Origin: Bacteroidota bacterium
GTDB lineage: Bacteria > Bacteroidota > Bacteroidia > Chitinophagales > Chitinophagaceae
DNA length: 13,296 nt
NCBI GenBank assembly: GCA_947463975.1
Contig: CANHUW010000026.1
Coordinates: 1 to 13,296 of the forward strand
Direction of reading: 5' to 3'
Below, in pieces: positions 5,606-13,296 of this stretch. Numbering within the stretch: position 1 is the stretch's first letter; every line of letters begins with the position of its first letter. The notes under the pieces are model-generated. The model searched no databases. It saw only the letters and a list, made by a program, of their open reading frames with translations, and was not told where the DNA came from. Made by a program: the position numbers and the translations under genes.

Positions 5606-7000
5606 TTAAAAATCTGGATTCATTGCAAAATCAGGTTTTCTATTCTTCCATTTTCCTCTTGTAAAATCTGGGATCTCTTGAACCTGACCGTTTTCTGCAA
5701 TGGATTTTTCCGAAAGGGGAGTAACCGCATACCAAGTTGCTAAGTCATATACGTCCATTGGGAAATTCACTTTTCTTTTTATACACTCTACAAAAGCGTT
5801 CACCACAAAGAAGTCCATTCCACCATGTCCAGCTCCAACCGCATCCGCTTCATATTTCTTCCATAAAGGATGATCATGTTCTTTTAAATAGGTTTCTGGG
5901 TTTTCCCATTGATGTGATTTTTTAGAAACACCTTCTATATATATATGTCCCGCGCTAAATTCACCTGCATGGAAATCCTGCCATAAGCCTTGAGTACCTT
6001 GAACGCGGAAACCAAGATTATAAGGACGAGGAGAATTGGTGTCATGCGTCAATAATATAGTCTCCCCATTTGCGGTTTGTAATTGGGTGGTAACAATGTC
6101 GCCTAGTTTAAAATTTAATTTCGCATTTGGATGATTTTCACCACCTTTGGGATGGTTAACTATATATTTATGTAAACCTCTTGCTTTGGTTGCAACAGAT
6201 GAAAGTCTAGTTAAAAGGTTACCTCTATTAATATCTGTCATCATTGCCACAGGGCCTAAACCATGAGTTGGATACAATTCACCGTTTCTATATAATGAAT
6301 GATTGGTTCTCCAAGCAGCCTCACTAAAGCCTTTATCGCCAAATTCTACCCCTGAATCACTACTTGCGGAGTTGGCGCTGTTAAACTTTACGCCTCTTAA
6401 ATCATGTTCATAACCACCTTGTAGGTGTAATAATTCACCAAACATACCTTTTTTAACCATATTATATACAGCCATTACATCTCGTCTATAACATACATTT
6501 TCAAGGCACATGACAGGTATACCTGATTTTTCACTTGCATTCACTATGTCCCAACAATCCGTCAATTTAATAGCCCCACAAACTTCCACACCTGGTATAA
6601 TACCATTTTTTATAGCTTCCAATGCCTGAGGAATATGCCATTCCCAAGGTGTTGCTATTACAACAGCATCAATATCAGTACGTTGTAAGAGTTTTTTGTA
6701 ATTTTCATTACCCTTATTATATTCAATTGCGGCTGGTCTACCTGCGTCTTTAAGTATCTTTTGTGCATCTGCTAACATCCTTGGATCAGGGTCGGCAAAA
6801 GCTACAATTTTAGTATCCTTACGTTGTACAAGCATTTCAATATGACTTTGGCCCCTAAAACCAGTACCTATAATACCAATATTCACTACATCTTTGGTTG
6901 CAGCAGCTTGAGCTTTAATAAATGCGGGACTTAGACCAACAGCCAATGAAGTCATTCCAGCATTTTGAACAAATTTTCTTCTAGTAAATGGTGTAGACAT
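5606..7000 (-). CDS. GH109 alpha-N-acetylgalactosaminidase (Gfo/Idh/MocA fold), Tat-exported
   Basis: This is a glycoside hydrolase that removes terminal alpha-linked GalNAc by an NAD+-dependent redox-elimination mechanism. It has 464 residues. A Tat signal T-R-R-K-F-V (6-11) and a hydrophobic stretch (about 14-31) predict export after folding with NAD. The Rossmann motif G-T-G-F-R-G lies at 45-50 and A-D-P-D-P at 69-73. The sequence matches the founding E. meningoseptica enzyme nearly segment by segment as I recall it: A-T-P-W-E-W-H (116-122), L-E-N-V-C-Y-R-R-D-V (166-175), N-G-E-L-Y-P-T-H-G (239-247, with the likely catalytic His246), G-A-G-H-G-G-M-D (389-396) and L-S-E-K-S-I-A-E-N-G (429-438). 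Automated annotation would probably say only oxidoreductase. It is transcribed alone towards the NahK-like gene. Substrate specificity within GH109 varies, so GalNAc is probable, not proven. Confidence 0.9.
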   Translation of the reverse strand: MSTPFTRRKFVQNAGMTSLAVGLSPAFIKAQAAATKDVVNIGIIGTGFRGQSHIEMLVQRKDTKIVAFADPDPRMLADAQKILKDAGRPAAIEYNKGNENYKKLLQRTDIDAVVIATPWEWHIPQALEAIKNGIIPGVEVCGAIKLTDCWDIVNASEKSGIPVMCLENVCYRRDVMAVYNMVKKGMFGELLHLQGGYEHDLRGVKFNSANSASSDSGVEFGDKGFSEAAWRTNHSLYRNGELYPTHGLGPVAMMTDINRGNLLTRLSSVATKARGLHKYIVNHPKGGENHPNAKLNFKLGDIVTTQLQTANGETILLTHDTNSPRPYNLGFRVQGTQGLWQDFHAGEFSAGHIYIEGVSKKSHQWENPETYLKEHDHPLWKKYEADAVGAGHGGMDFFVVNAFVECIKRKVNFPMDVYDLATWYAVTPLSEKSIAENGQVQEIPDFTRGKWKNRKPDFAMNPDF

Positions 7001-7293
7001 AGCAAATGTTTTTTGTTAATTATCTTTTACTTAAATGTACAAATCTTTCTATGAACTTGTGTACTTGACCATAACGATTTATTCAAATGAATAGTATCCA
7101 AACCTATACTACTGAGGATTGTTTATCTCATGCTAACTACCTGATATACTGCATATTTCTATTCATTTATTCTTATAATTAACATTATGTTAAATAGATA
7201 ATTTATTTAAAGAACCTTTTATCCTATCAGACTAATTTAGAGATACACTAACTTTACCGTTGTAAAAAAACAATAGAAATTAAAAGTAATAAA
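7001..7293. other. AT-rich divergent intergenic region between GH109 and MORN genes
   Basis: These 293 bp must hold both divergent promoters. On the minus strand TACATTTA (7039-7032) is a near -7 box about 31 nt before the GH109 ATG. On the plus strand TAACTTTA (7249-7256) is a near -7 box for the MORN gene. A short inverted repeat TAGTAT/ATACTA with an 8-nt loop lies at 7092-7111. I find no convincing protein gene or structured RNA; the longest plus-strand frame I noticed is 19 codons (7035-7094). Confidence 0.4.
7249..7256 (+). promoter_or_regulatory. Candidate -7 box of the MORN-repeat gene
   Basis: TAACTTTA differs from TAnnTTTG at the last base only. It lies 37 nt upstream of the ATG at 7294, which follows an A-rich leader typical of this phylum. 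No -33 TTG is visible at the right spacing. Confidence 0.35.
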
Positions 7294-7935
7294 ATGATCA
7301 GAAAATCAATAGCATGTCTTATCGCACTTGTGTACTTTGGACAAATCAATTCCTTAGAAGCACAAACTATTACGCAAAAAGAAACCACCTATATTGGTGA
7401 TCAAAAGAATGGTCAACCAGATGGCAAAGGTGTATTAACAGATACAGCTGGTAATATTTATAATGGGAGCTTTAAAAAGGGAAAAAAAGATGGTTACGGA
7501 GAACTAACCCTTAAAAGTGCTGTTAATGGTAAAGACAATGTGATTGTTGGCTACTGGAAAAAAGATCAATATATAGGTCTATATGAATTCCCCTATAAGA
7601 TACTTAGTAAATCTTATATGATTAGTAACGCCTCCATCAATCACGAACCAGCTAATCCAAGTGGTAATATTATTGAAGTAAGTGTAGAATCTGTATCTGG
7701 CGGTTCTGCAACCCTATCTGGTGAAATGCCTAAACCAACATTAACGGATCATGTGTTCAATAAAGGATCTTTTCAAGAAATGATCGTAAGAACCAATCAA
7801 CAAAAAAGAAATGTATATATTTTTCAGAATGTCATCTTCCCTGTCCAAGCGGTTTTTAAATTTGGGAATGAAGATATTACTGTAGATTTTAATGAGACTA
7901 AAAATTATAAATTAACTGTTGTTTTAAGAGATTAA
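7294..7935 (+). CDS. Secreted MORN-repeat protein with unassigned C-terminal domain
   Basis: The product has 213 residues. Residues 1-24 form a Sec signal peptide (basic M-I-R-K start, hydrophobic core, ending L-E-A-Q), so it is exported to the periplasm or surface. Two MORN units follow, starting at Y-I-G-D (33-50) and Y-N-G-S-F (56-73), each with the family's K-N/K-G...G-K/Y-G pattern; a degenerate third starts near V-G-Y-W (85-96). MORN repeats are short beta-hairpin units often found in scaffold or membrane-associated proteins and give no enzymatic activity by themselves. The remaining ~115 residues look beta-rich and I do not recognise a family. The gene is monocistronic, set off by a 293-bp upstream spacer and a hairpin terminator. 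Its function is unknown. Confidence 0.85.
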   Translation: MIRKSIACLIALVYFGQINSLEAQTITQKETTYIGDQKNGQPDGKGVLTDTAGNIYNGSFKKGKKDGYGELTLKSAVNGKDNVIVGYWKKDQYIGLYEFPYKILSKSYMISNASINHEPANPSGNIIEVSVESVSGGSATLSGEMPKPTLTDHVFNKGSFQEMIVRTNQQKRNVYIFQNVIFPVQAVFKFGNEDITVDFNETKNYKLTVVLRD

Positions 7936-7955
7936 CGCAAGTAAAATATATGTAT

Positions 7956-7993
7956 ATAATAAAATAGCCCCAAAATTGGGGCTATTTTATTAT
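7956..7993. terminator. Bidirectional intrinsic terminator
   Basis: This is a perfect inverted repeat: arms 7956-7971 and 7978-7993 pair over 16 bp with a core of AATAGCCCC/GGGGCTATT. Two more A-T pairs inside the loop leave only two unpaired bases. The AT-rich outer part provides a U-rich tract in both directions. It sits between the convergent MORN gene (stop 7935) and the TPR gene (stop 8017), so it can end both transcripts, including the gyrA operon. Confidence 0.9.
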
Positions 7994-8016
7994 TATCTAA
8001 TTCTATTGAAAAAAAA

Positions 8017-9381
8017 TTAGTTATTGTATTTATCGTGTAATTTATCGTATTCATTGAATTTAAGATCTAATGCATCATACGCTTTTTGATCCTTCCCTCT
8101 TACCTTGTCTCTTTTTGATTGATATAATGTTGCTAAAAAATCAACAGATCTACTAGCCACATTCTTTTCTACTCTTTCTAATTTTTCTTTATCTTTTACA
8201 GCATTAAAAGCTTTTTCAATCCACTCAATGGCTGCATCCACATTGGTTTTAATGGGTGCATCTAAAGCAACATTTAATTTCTTAATTGAATCTACCTGAG
8301 CCTTGAAAGAAGCATCAAAAGCTAATTTCTTTTTAGGATCTTTTGGTGCAGCTGGTTTGTTGGCATTCAAATTTTGTAAAGCTCTTATATTTACACTCAC
8401 TTTTTCTTCTAAAGAAGTGAATTGATTGTAATAGGCTATACCTGCATTAAATGCTGCTGCGAAGTTTTTATTATTCAAGCTAAATGCTCTTTTATAAGCA
8501 TCTGCTGCTTTAGTAATATACAAATCGTTATTTTCACTTGTTTCTGTATCACTTTTCGCAGATATAAAAGCATCACCAAACATTAAGCTTTCTGCTTCAG
8601 AAATAGAATTAGCAGCTACTTGTTCATCATATAATTTAATTTTCTCTTGTAATGTATAGTTTTTTTCTATGTACTCTGATTTATAATCAAACCAATTTTC
8701 TTCTGGATATGCTGCTTCAGTTATTTTTAAAAAAGCATCAAAATTTGCTTTATCTTTTGTATTTACATACTGTAATAAAATGTATCTATAAATATCCTGT
8801 AATTCAGGCGTATTTATTTTTGCATCCACCAAACGCTTGTAATACATCATCGTTTGTTCTACATTATTCGCGTTTTGGTTAGAAAACCCAGCATACATTA
8901 ATGAAGTAGTATCAAATTTTTGTTTTGATGAAGCCCAACCTTGTGTAAATATAATATCACTATATTTTACGGCTTGATCGAATTCGGATGATGCTAGTTT
9001 CCAGTTTTTTTCATTGAATGCGCCTACACCCTTTTTAAAATTATTCAGGTATAAATCAAAAAAAGGTTCTGGGCCATTTTCTTTTGCCACAGCATAATTT
9101 GTACTTGCATCTGCTGTAATATATGCGTCAAGAGCGTTTTTCAAATCCACAAACGCTGTAGTATTTTTAGGATCTTTTGTAAAACCACTGTAGATTCTTG
9201 TTTTCCAATAATGGCCTTCCGCTGTAGTTGCAAGGTTAGGCTTCTTAGTGATAATCTTATCATATTCTGCTTTTGCAGATTCATATTGATTAATGATAAG
9301 ACTATTTTTTACTTTGTTGAAGTCTTGAGCATTTGCTTGAAATGCAATTATCAATAATAAAATTCCAATTAAATTTTTCAT
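8017..9381 (-). CDS. Exported tetratricopeptide-like helical repeat protein downstream of gyrA
   Basis: The product has 454 residues from the chosen ATG at 9379-9381, which gives a classic signal peptide M-K-N-L with a leucine/isoleucine core ending A-N-A-Q (1-19). In-frame ATGs at 9385-9387 and 9403-9405 are possible, the last with an A-rich leader. The mature protein is lysine-rich and almost entirely helical. TPR-like units occur at about 111-140 (N-N-F-K-K-G-V-G-A-F start) and 286-319 (ending A-G-I-A-Y-Y-N-Q), with a shorter one near 23-47. A charged, coiled-coil-prone C-terminus follows. It lies directly after gyrA in the same direction and should be co-transcribed; as I recall, a TPR gene after gyrA recurs in Bacteroidota. 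The function is unknown; such proteins usually act as periplasmic scaffolds. Its transcript ends at the shared hairpin. Confidence 0.85.
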   Translation of the reverse strand: MKNLIGILLLIIAFQANAQDFNKVKNSLIINQYESAKAEYDKIITKKPNLATTAEGHYWKTRIYSGFTKDPKNTTAFVDLKNALDAYITADASTNYAVAKENGPEPFFDLYLNNFKKGVGAFNEKNWKLASSEFDQAVKYSDIIFTQGWASSKQKFDTTSLMYAGFSNQNANNVEQTMMYYKRLVDAKINTPELQDIYRYILLQYVNTKDKANFDAFLKITEAAYPEENWFDYKSEYIEKNYTLQEKIKLYDEQVAANSISEAESLMFGDAFISAKSDTETSENNDLYITKAADAYKRAFSLNNKNFAAAFNAGIAYYNQFTSLEEKVSVNIRALQNLNANKPAAPKDPKKKLAFDASFKAQVDSIKKLNVALDAPIKTNVDAAIEWIEKAFNAVKDKEKLERVEKNVASRSVDFLATLYQSKRDKVRGKDQKAYDALDLKFNEYDKLHDKYNN

Positions 9382-9432
9382 ATACATTTTATGTTTAAGT
9401 GCCATTAAATTTATTTAATTTTTTTTAAATGT

Positions 9433-12021
9433 CTATTCCGCTGGTGTAATTGTTTGATTTTCATCAGATGAGGTCTGATCTCCTTCCCCCCCATCTGAAG
9501 AGGATTGATCACCTTCAACATCGGACGCCCCTTGGTCACCAATGATGGATGTTGCTGCAATTTCGTCTTCATCATCTAAACGGATCAATTTTACTCCTTG
9601 TGTTGCTCTACCTGCTTCACGAATATCCACAATACTCGTTCTGATAGTTACCCCAGACTTACAGGTTATCATTAAATCATCAGAATCCAATACATCCATT
9701 AATCCAACTAAAGCACCTGTTTTGTCAGTTACATTGATCGTTTTAACACCTTTACCACCTCTATTGGTGATACGGTATTCATCAATTGGAGTTCTTTTTC
9801 CAAAACCTTTTTGGCTCACTACTAAAATAGTACGATCCTTATCTTCTCTGCTTACACAAACTAAACCAACAACTTCATCACCATCATCATCTACTTCAAT
9901 ACCCGCCACACCAATAGCGCCTCTTCCTGTTGGTCTTACTTTTTCTTCAGGGAAACGAATAGCTCTTCCGGACTTCACAGCCATCATTACTTCATTATTA
10001 CCATCCGTTAATCTAGCTGCCAATAATTCATCCCCTTCATTGATGGTAATTGCATTCACTCCACTTACTCTCGGACGACTAAATTCCTCTAAACAAGTTT
10101 TCTTGATAATACCTTTCTTAGTACATAAAACAATATAATGGTTATTTACATAATCTTTATCGTCTAACTTACGTACTTCAATGATTGCTTTTACTTTATC
10201 ATCTGGAGGTATTTGAATTAAGTTTTGTATAGCTCTACCCTTGCTTGTTTTCTCTCCTTCTGGAATTTCATACACTCTTAACCAGAAACATCTTCCTTTT
10301 TCGGTAAAGAATAACATGGTATCATGTGTGGAAGCTATAAACAAATGCTCCACATAATCTTCTTCTCTAGTTTTAGAACCAATAGCTCCTCTACCACCAC
10401 GTTTTTGCTGACGGTATTCAGAAACTGAAGTTCTCTTGATATAACCTAGATGTGAAATAGTAATTACCACATCTTCTTCTTCAATCAAATCTTCGATACG
10501 CATTTCATCAGCCAAATATTGAATCTCTGTTTTACGCTCATCACCAAATTTATCTTTAACTTCCAATAATTCAGTTTTGATTAACTCATAACGCAAATGC
10601 TCACTTCCTAATAATTCTTTTAAAGAAGCAATTAAATTCATTAATTGTTGGAATTCTTCTTTAATTTTCTCACGTTCCATTCCAGTTAAACGTTGCAATC
10701 TTAATTCTAAAATTGCTTTTGCTTGAATCTCTGAAATGCCCCATCCTGCTGTAATTAAAGCTTCTTTAGCTGCTTCTGGATTCGCTGAATTTCTGATCAA
10801 ACGAATTACTTCATCTAAATGATCCAATGCAATCAAATAACCTTCTAATATATGTGCACGCTCTTCAGCTTTTCTTAACTCAAATTGAGCACGACGAATG
10901 ACCACTTCCATTCTAAACTCAATAAACTCTGAAATCAAGTCTTTTAAATTTAAAATTCTTGGTCTACCCTTACTTAACGCAACATTATTAATACCATAAC
11001 TTGTTTGAAGTTCTGTGTATTTATATAATTGGTTAATGATCACTTGTGCTACAGCATCTTTTCTTAGTTCAATAACAATACGCGTACCTTCTCGCTTATT
11101 ACTTTCATTGTTTACATGAGAAATACCCTCAATCGTCTTGTCATTTACTAATTGACCAATTCTATCTGTTAAATTATCTCGGTTAACTTGATAAGGGATT
11201 TCATTAATCACAATCAACTCTCTACCATTTGCCTTGGTTTCAACATTGCACTTTCCTCTTAATACCACTCTTCCTCTACCTGTCATTAATCCTTGCTTCA
11301 CACCTTCCATTCCAAAAATCACACCACCGGTTGGAAAATCTGGTGCTTTAACATAGTTGATTAATTCTTCAATGGTAATATCTTTGTTGTTAATGTAGGC
11401 AATACAACCATCTACCACTTCACCTAAATTATGTGGTAACATATTGGTAGCCATACCAACCGCAATACCTGAAGAACCGTTGACCAATAATTGTGGAATA
11501 CGCGTTGGTAATACACTTGGTTCAGATAAACTATCGTCAAAGTTTAATTGAAAATCGACTGTTTCTTTTTCTAAATCATCCAACATTGCCTCAGAAATTC
11601 TTTGTAAACGAGCTTCTGTATAACGCATCGCTGCTGGTGGATCTCCATCTTGGTTACCGAAGTTACCTTGACCATCTACCAACTTATATCGCATGGTCCA
11701 TTCCTGTGCCATACGCACTAAGGTGTCATAAATGGCCGTATCACCATGTGGGTGAAACTTACCCATTACTTCCCCGACAATACGGGCAGATTTTTTATAA
11801 GGTTTGTTGCTATTGTTGCCTAATTCATGCATAGCAAACAATACACGACGATGTACTGGTTTAAAACCATCTCTTACATCAGGTAAAGCACGACCTACAA
11901 TTACCGACATAGAATAGTCGATATAAGAGGTTTTCATTTGCTCTTCAATATTCACCCTTATGACACGATCATTGTCTTGGGTTTGTTCTGGGCCGATAGA
12001 TTCATTCAAATTTTCTTCCAT
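9433..12021 (-). CDS. gyrA: DNA gyrase subunit A
   Basis: This is the breakage-reunion subunit of the A2B2 gyrase that introduces negative supercoils. It has 862 residues from ATG 12019-12021; an in-frame TTG at 12055-12057 would add 12 unconvincing residues. The winged-helix region carries A-A-M-R-Y-T-E with catalytic Tyr134. The quinolone-determining stretch H-P-H-G-D-T-A-I-Y-D has Thr95 and Asp99 at the positions of E. coli Ser83 and Asp87; threonine there occurs in other wild-type gyrases, so resistance is not implied. The GyrA box Q-K-R-G-G-R-G (539-545), which distinguishes GyrA from ParC, precedes the DNA-wrapping beta-pinwheel. The protein ends in an acidic, serine-rich tail with three G-D-Q repeats (plus-strand 9454-9540). 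It is followed by the TPR gene and divergent from the saccharopine dehydrogenase gene. Confidence 0.98.
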   Translation of the reverse strand: MEENLNESIGPEQTQDNDRVIRVNIEEQMKTSYIDYSMSVIVGRALPDVRDGFKPVHRRVLFAMHELGNNSNKPYKKSARIVGEVMGKFHPHGDTAIYDTLVRMAQEWTMRYKLVDGQGNFGNQDGDPPAAMRYTEARLQRISEAMLDDLEKETVDFQLNFDDSLSEPSVLPTRIPQLLVNGSSGIAVGMATNMLPHNLGEVVDGCIAYINNKDITIEELINYVKAPDFPTGGVIFGMEGVKQGLMTGRGRVVLRGKCNVETKANGRELIVINEIPYQVNRDNLTDRIGQLVNDKTIEGISHVNNESNKREGTRIVIELRKDAVAQVIINQLYKYTELQTSYGINNVALSKGRPRILNLKDLISEFIEFRMEVVIRRAQFELRKAEERAHILEGYLIALDHLDEVIRLIRNSANPEAAKEALITAGWGISEIQAKAILELRLQRLTGMEREKIKEEFQQLMNLIASLKELLGSEHLRYELIKTELLEVKDKFGDERKTEIQYLADEMRIEDLIEEEDVVITISHLGYIKRTSVSEYRQQKRGGRGAIGSKTREEDYVEHLFIASTHDTMLFFTEKGRCFWLRVYEIPEGEKTSKGRAIQNLIQIPPDDKVKAIIEVRKLDDKDYVNNHYIVLCTKKGIIKKTCLEEFSRPRVSGVNAITINEGDELLAARLTDGNNEVMMAVKSGRAIRFPEEKVRPTGRGAIGVAGIEVDDDGDEVVGLVCVSREDKDRTILVVSQKGFGKRTPIDEYRITNRGGKGVKTINVTDKTGALVGLMDVLDSDDLMITCKSGVTIRTSIVDIREAGRATQGVKLIRLDDEDEIAATSIIGDQGASDVEGDQSSSDGGEGDQTSSDENQTITPAE

Positions 12022-12208
12022 AATGGTAGTTTCATTCGTCCAAAAACTAAGTCCCAAAACGGGCCTAGATACGGACGTCTACGAAGATAAGTTTTACACT
12101 ATTTTTTGACCTTAATTTTAGGGTATTTTTTACACCGTTTTATCCACATTTTTGAGGGGTTTTTACTATCTTTAAGTGATGGATTTTTAATGACTTATAC
12201 TTATCAAA
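12022..12208. promoter_or_regulatory. Divergent promoter region of gyrA and the saccharopine dehydrogenase gene
   Basis: These 187 bp lie between the two starts. For the rightward gene, TATCTTTA (12167-12174) is a one-mismatch -7 box about 34 nt before the ATG at 12209. For gyrA, TATCTTCG on the minus strand (12089-12082) is a weaker match about 60 nt before its ATG. No -33 TTG is found at proper spacing for either, and I see no clear operator. Confidence 0.35.
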
Positions 12209-13296
12209 ATGGGCAAGCAAATTTTGGTCTTTGGAGCTGGTAAATCTGCCACTGTTTTAATTGATTTTTTACAAAAAAAATTGGTTGAAAATAACTGGTT
12301 TATGGTTTTAGCAGATGCAGATGCTCATTTGGCGGCAAAAAAATGGAAAAATGCGCCCAATGGATATAGTGTAGGAATAGATATTCTCCAAAAAGAGGAA
12401 AGAATAGCATTGATACAAAAAGCAGATTTAGTGATCTCCATGCTACCTTCTTTTTTACATCTTGAAGTGGCAAAAGACTGTTTATCATTGGGTAAAGCAC
12501 TTTTTACTGCTTCTTATGTAGATGAACCTATGCAATCCATCTCCAAAGAAATCAAACAACAAGGCTTGCTTTTTCTCTGCGAAATGGGTTTAGATCCAGG
12601 AATTGACCATATGAGCGCTATGGAACTCATAGATAGAATCAAATCAAAAAACGGCCAAATAACGGGTTTTAAATCCCATTGCGGGGGATTAATTGCACCC
12701 GAGTCAGATACCAATCCATGGCATTATAAAATTAGTTGGAATCCCAGAAACATCATTTTAGCAGGGAAAGCAGGTGCTGAATATCTTGAAAATGGCTTAA
12801 AAAGATCGAAAGCGTATTATTCCATTTTTGAAAATTGTGCAAAAATAACTGTTCCGAATTGGGGTCAACTTTCCTATTATCCAAATAGGGATTCCTTAAG
12901 TTATATCAACAAATATCATTTGGAGGGTGTACAAGATTTTATAAGAACCACATTAAGACATCCAATGTTTACCGATGGTTGGAATGCTATTGTTCAAATG
13001 GGATTAACCAGTGAAGAGATATTTGATAAGCCATTTAATACCATTGCAGATTGGTTTCAACACCAATTAAATTCTACCAAAGTAAAATCAATTTGGGATT
13101 CCATTCAACAAGATCCATTGATCAAAAATCAATTTGAATTTTTGGCATTAGATGCCAATGATACTATTCCTGATTCTTGTTCATCCAACGCATCAGTGCT
13201 TCAATGGATTTTGGAAACTAAATGGGCATTAGGTAAAACGGATAAAGATGCTGTAGTAATGATGCATGAAGTTGATTATATATCGGAAGGTAAAAA
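12209..13296 (+). CDS. Saccharopine dehydrogenase, L-glutamate-forming (partial, C-terminus missing)
   Basis: 362 codons are visible before the window ends with the frame still open; the family is roughly 440 residues, so most of the gene is here. It should interconvert saccharopine with glutamate plus 2-aminoadipate 6-semialdehyde using NAD(P), in lysine degradation or the aminoadipate route. The N-terminal Rossmann motif is V-F-G-A-G-K-S-A (7-14). Further family landmarks are M-L-P-S-F-L-H (78-84), A-S-Y-V (101-104), G-L-D-P-G-I-D-H-M (127-135), S-H-C-G-G-L (156-161) and N-P-W-H-Y-K-I-S-W-N-P-R (169-180), all in the expected order. The absence of a signal peptide indicates a cytosolic enzyme. 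No lysine-ketoglutarate reductase partner is in view. The coupled pathway cannot be decided from this window. Confidence 0.92.
   Translation, partial: MGKQILVFGAGKSATVLIDFLQKKLVENNWFMVLADADAHLAAKKWKNAPNGYSVGIDILQKEERIALIQKADLVISMLPSFLHLEVAKDCLSLGKALFTASYVDEPMQSISKEIKQQGLLFLCEMGLDPGIDHMSAMELIDRIKSKNGQITGFKSHCGGLIAPESDTNPWHYKISWNPRNIILAGKAGAEYLENGLKRSKAYYSIFENCAKITVPNWGQLSYYPNRDSLSYINKYHLEGVQDFIRTTLRHPMFTDGWNAIVQMGLTSEEIFDKPFNTIADWFQHQLNSTKVKSIWDSIQQDPLIKNQFEFLALDANDTIPDSCSSNASVLQWILETKWALGKTDKDAVVMMHEVDYISEGK

Noticed and set aside
5600..5614. GATTT/AAATC hairpin at the end of the NahK-like gene as a possible terminator
   Set aside because: Only 5 bp, nearly all A-T, and no GC core; too weak to call.
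7035..7094. 19-codon plus-strand frame in the GH109-MORN spacer
   Set aside because: It is too short, lacks a ribosome-binding context and its product shows no signature.
7092..7111. Inverted repeat TAGTAT/ATACTA with 8-nt loop
   Set aside because: A 6-bp AT-rich stem is expected by chance in DNA of this composition, and its position does not match a promoter element.
9542..10138. Open frame of 198 codons on the plus strand antisense to gyrA
   Set aside because: It lies wholly inside gyrA, its translation is a low-complexity Ser/Thr/Pro/Leu-rich string with no domain, and gyrA is unambiguous on the other strand.
11725..11736. Thr at the GyrA position equivalent to E. coli Ser83 as a quinolone-resistance change
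   Set aside because: Threonine is found in wild-type gyrases of other bacteria, and the neighbouring Asp is kept, so resistance cannot be inferred.
11493..11834. Open frame of 113 codons antisense to the gyrA active-site region
   Set aside because: It overlaps the most conserved part of gyrA, and the translation resembles no protein family.
12300..12714. Minus-strand frames opposite the saccharopine dehydrogenase gene
   Set aside because: The plus-strand frame is open for 362 codons with all family motifs, so the minus-strand frames are shadows.

Overview
The window reads as chromosomal DNA from a member of the Bacteroidota, probably a Chitinophagales/Sphingobacteriia-type organism (order-level placement is a guess). 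The DNA is AT-rich and start codons have A-rich leaders instead of strong Shine-Dalgarno sites. Several promoters carry the phylum's TAnnTTTG -7 box. The glycosylasparaginase and the GH109 enzyme closely resemble what I recall of the characterised Elizabethkingia (Flavobacterium) meningoseptica proteins. I see no mobile elements, CRISPR arrays, tRNA or rRNA genes.

Left part (1-2731): on the minus strand lie the first codons of a membrane protein, probably the membrane pyrophosphatase HppA, with its own promoter. Next to it is a lipoprotein-type serine hydrolase of the beta-lactamase/class C fold. Divergent from that is serA, the serine-feedback-regulated phosphoglycerate dehydrogenase, whose -7 box almost touches its ATG.

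Middle part (2740-7000): a compact group of four genes that fits catabolism of N-acetylhexosamine-containing glycans. They are a Tat-exported glycosylasparaginase in operon with a CutC-family protein, a divergent N-acetylhexosamine 1-kinase (NahK)-like phosphotransferase, and a convergent Tat-exported GH109 alpha-N-acetylgalactosaminidase. The two exported enzymes would release GlcNAc and GalNAc in the periplasm, and the kinase would phosphorylate them at C1 in the cytoplasm. No transporter, SusC/SusD pair or regulator is present in the window. A perfect 17-bp palindrome lies between the divergent glycosylasparaginase and kinase genes and is a candidate shared operator. This cluster, including the unexplained partnership with CutC, is the most interesting part of the window.

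Right part (7001-13296): a 293-bp AT-rich spacer leads to a secreted MORN-repeat protein. A strong bidirectional hairpin terminator separates it from the convergent gyrA-TPR protein pair on the minus strand. Divergent from gyrA is a saccharopine dehydrogenase (glutamate-forming) that runs off the right edge.

Most of the window is conserved housekeeping or metabolic content. I do not see a defence system or any other clearly undescribed machinery.
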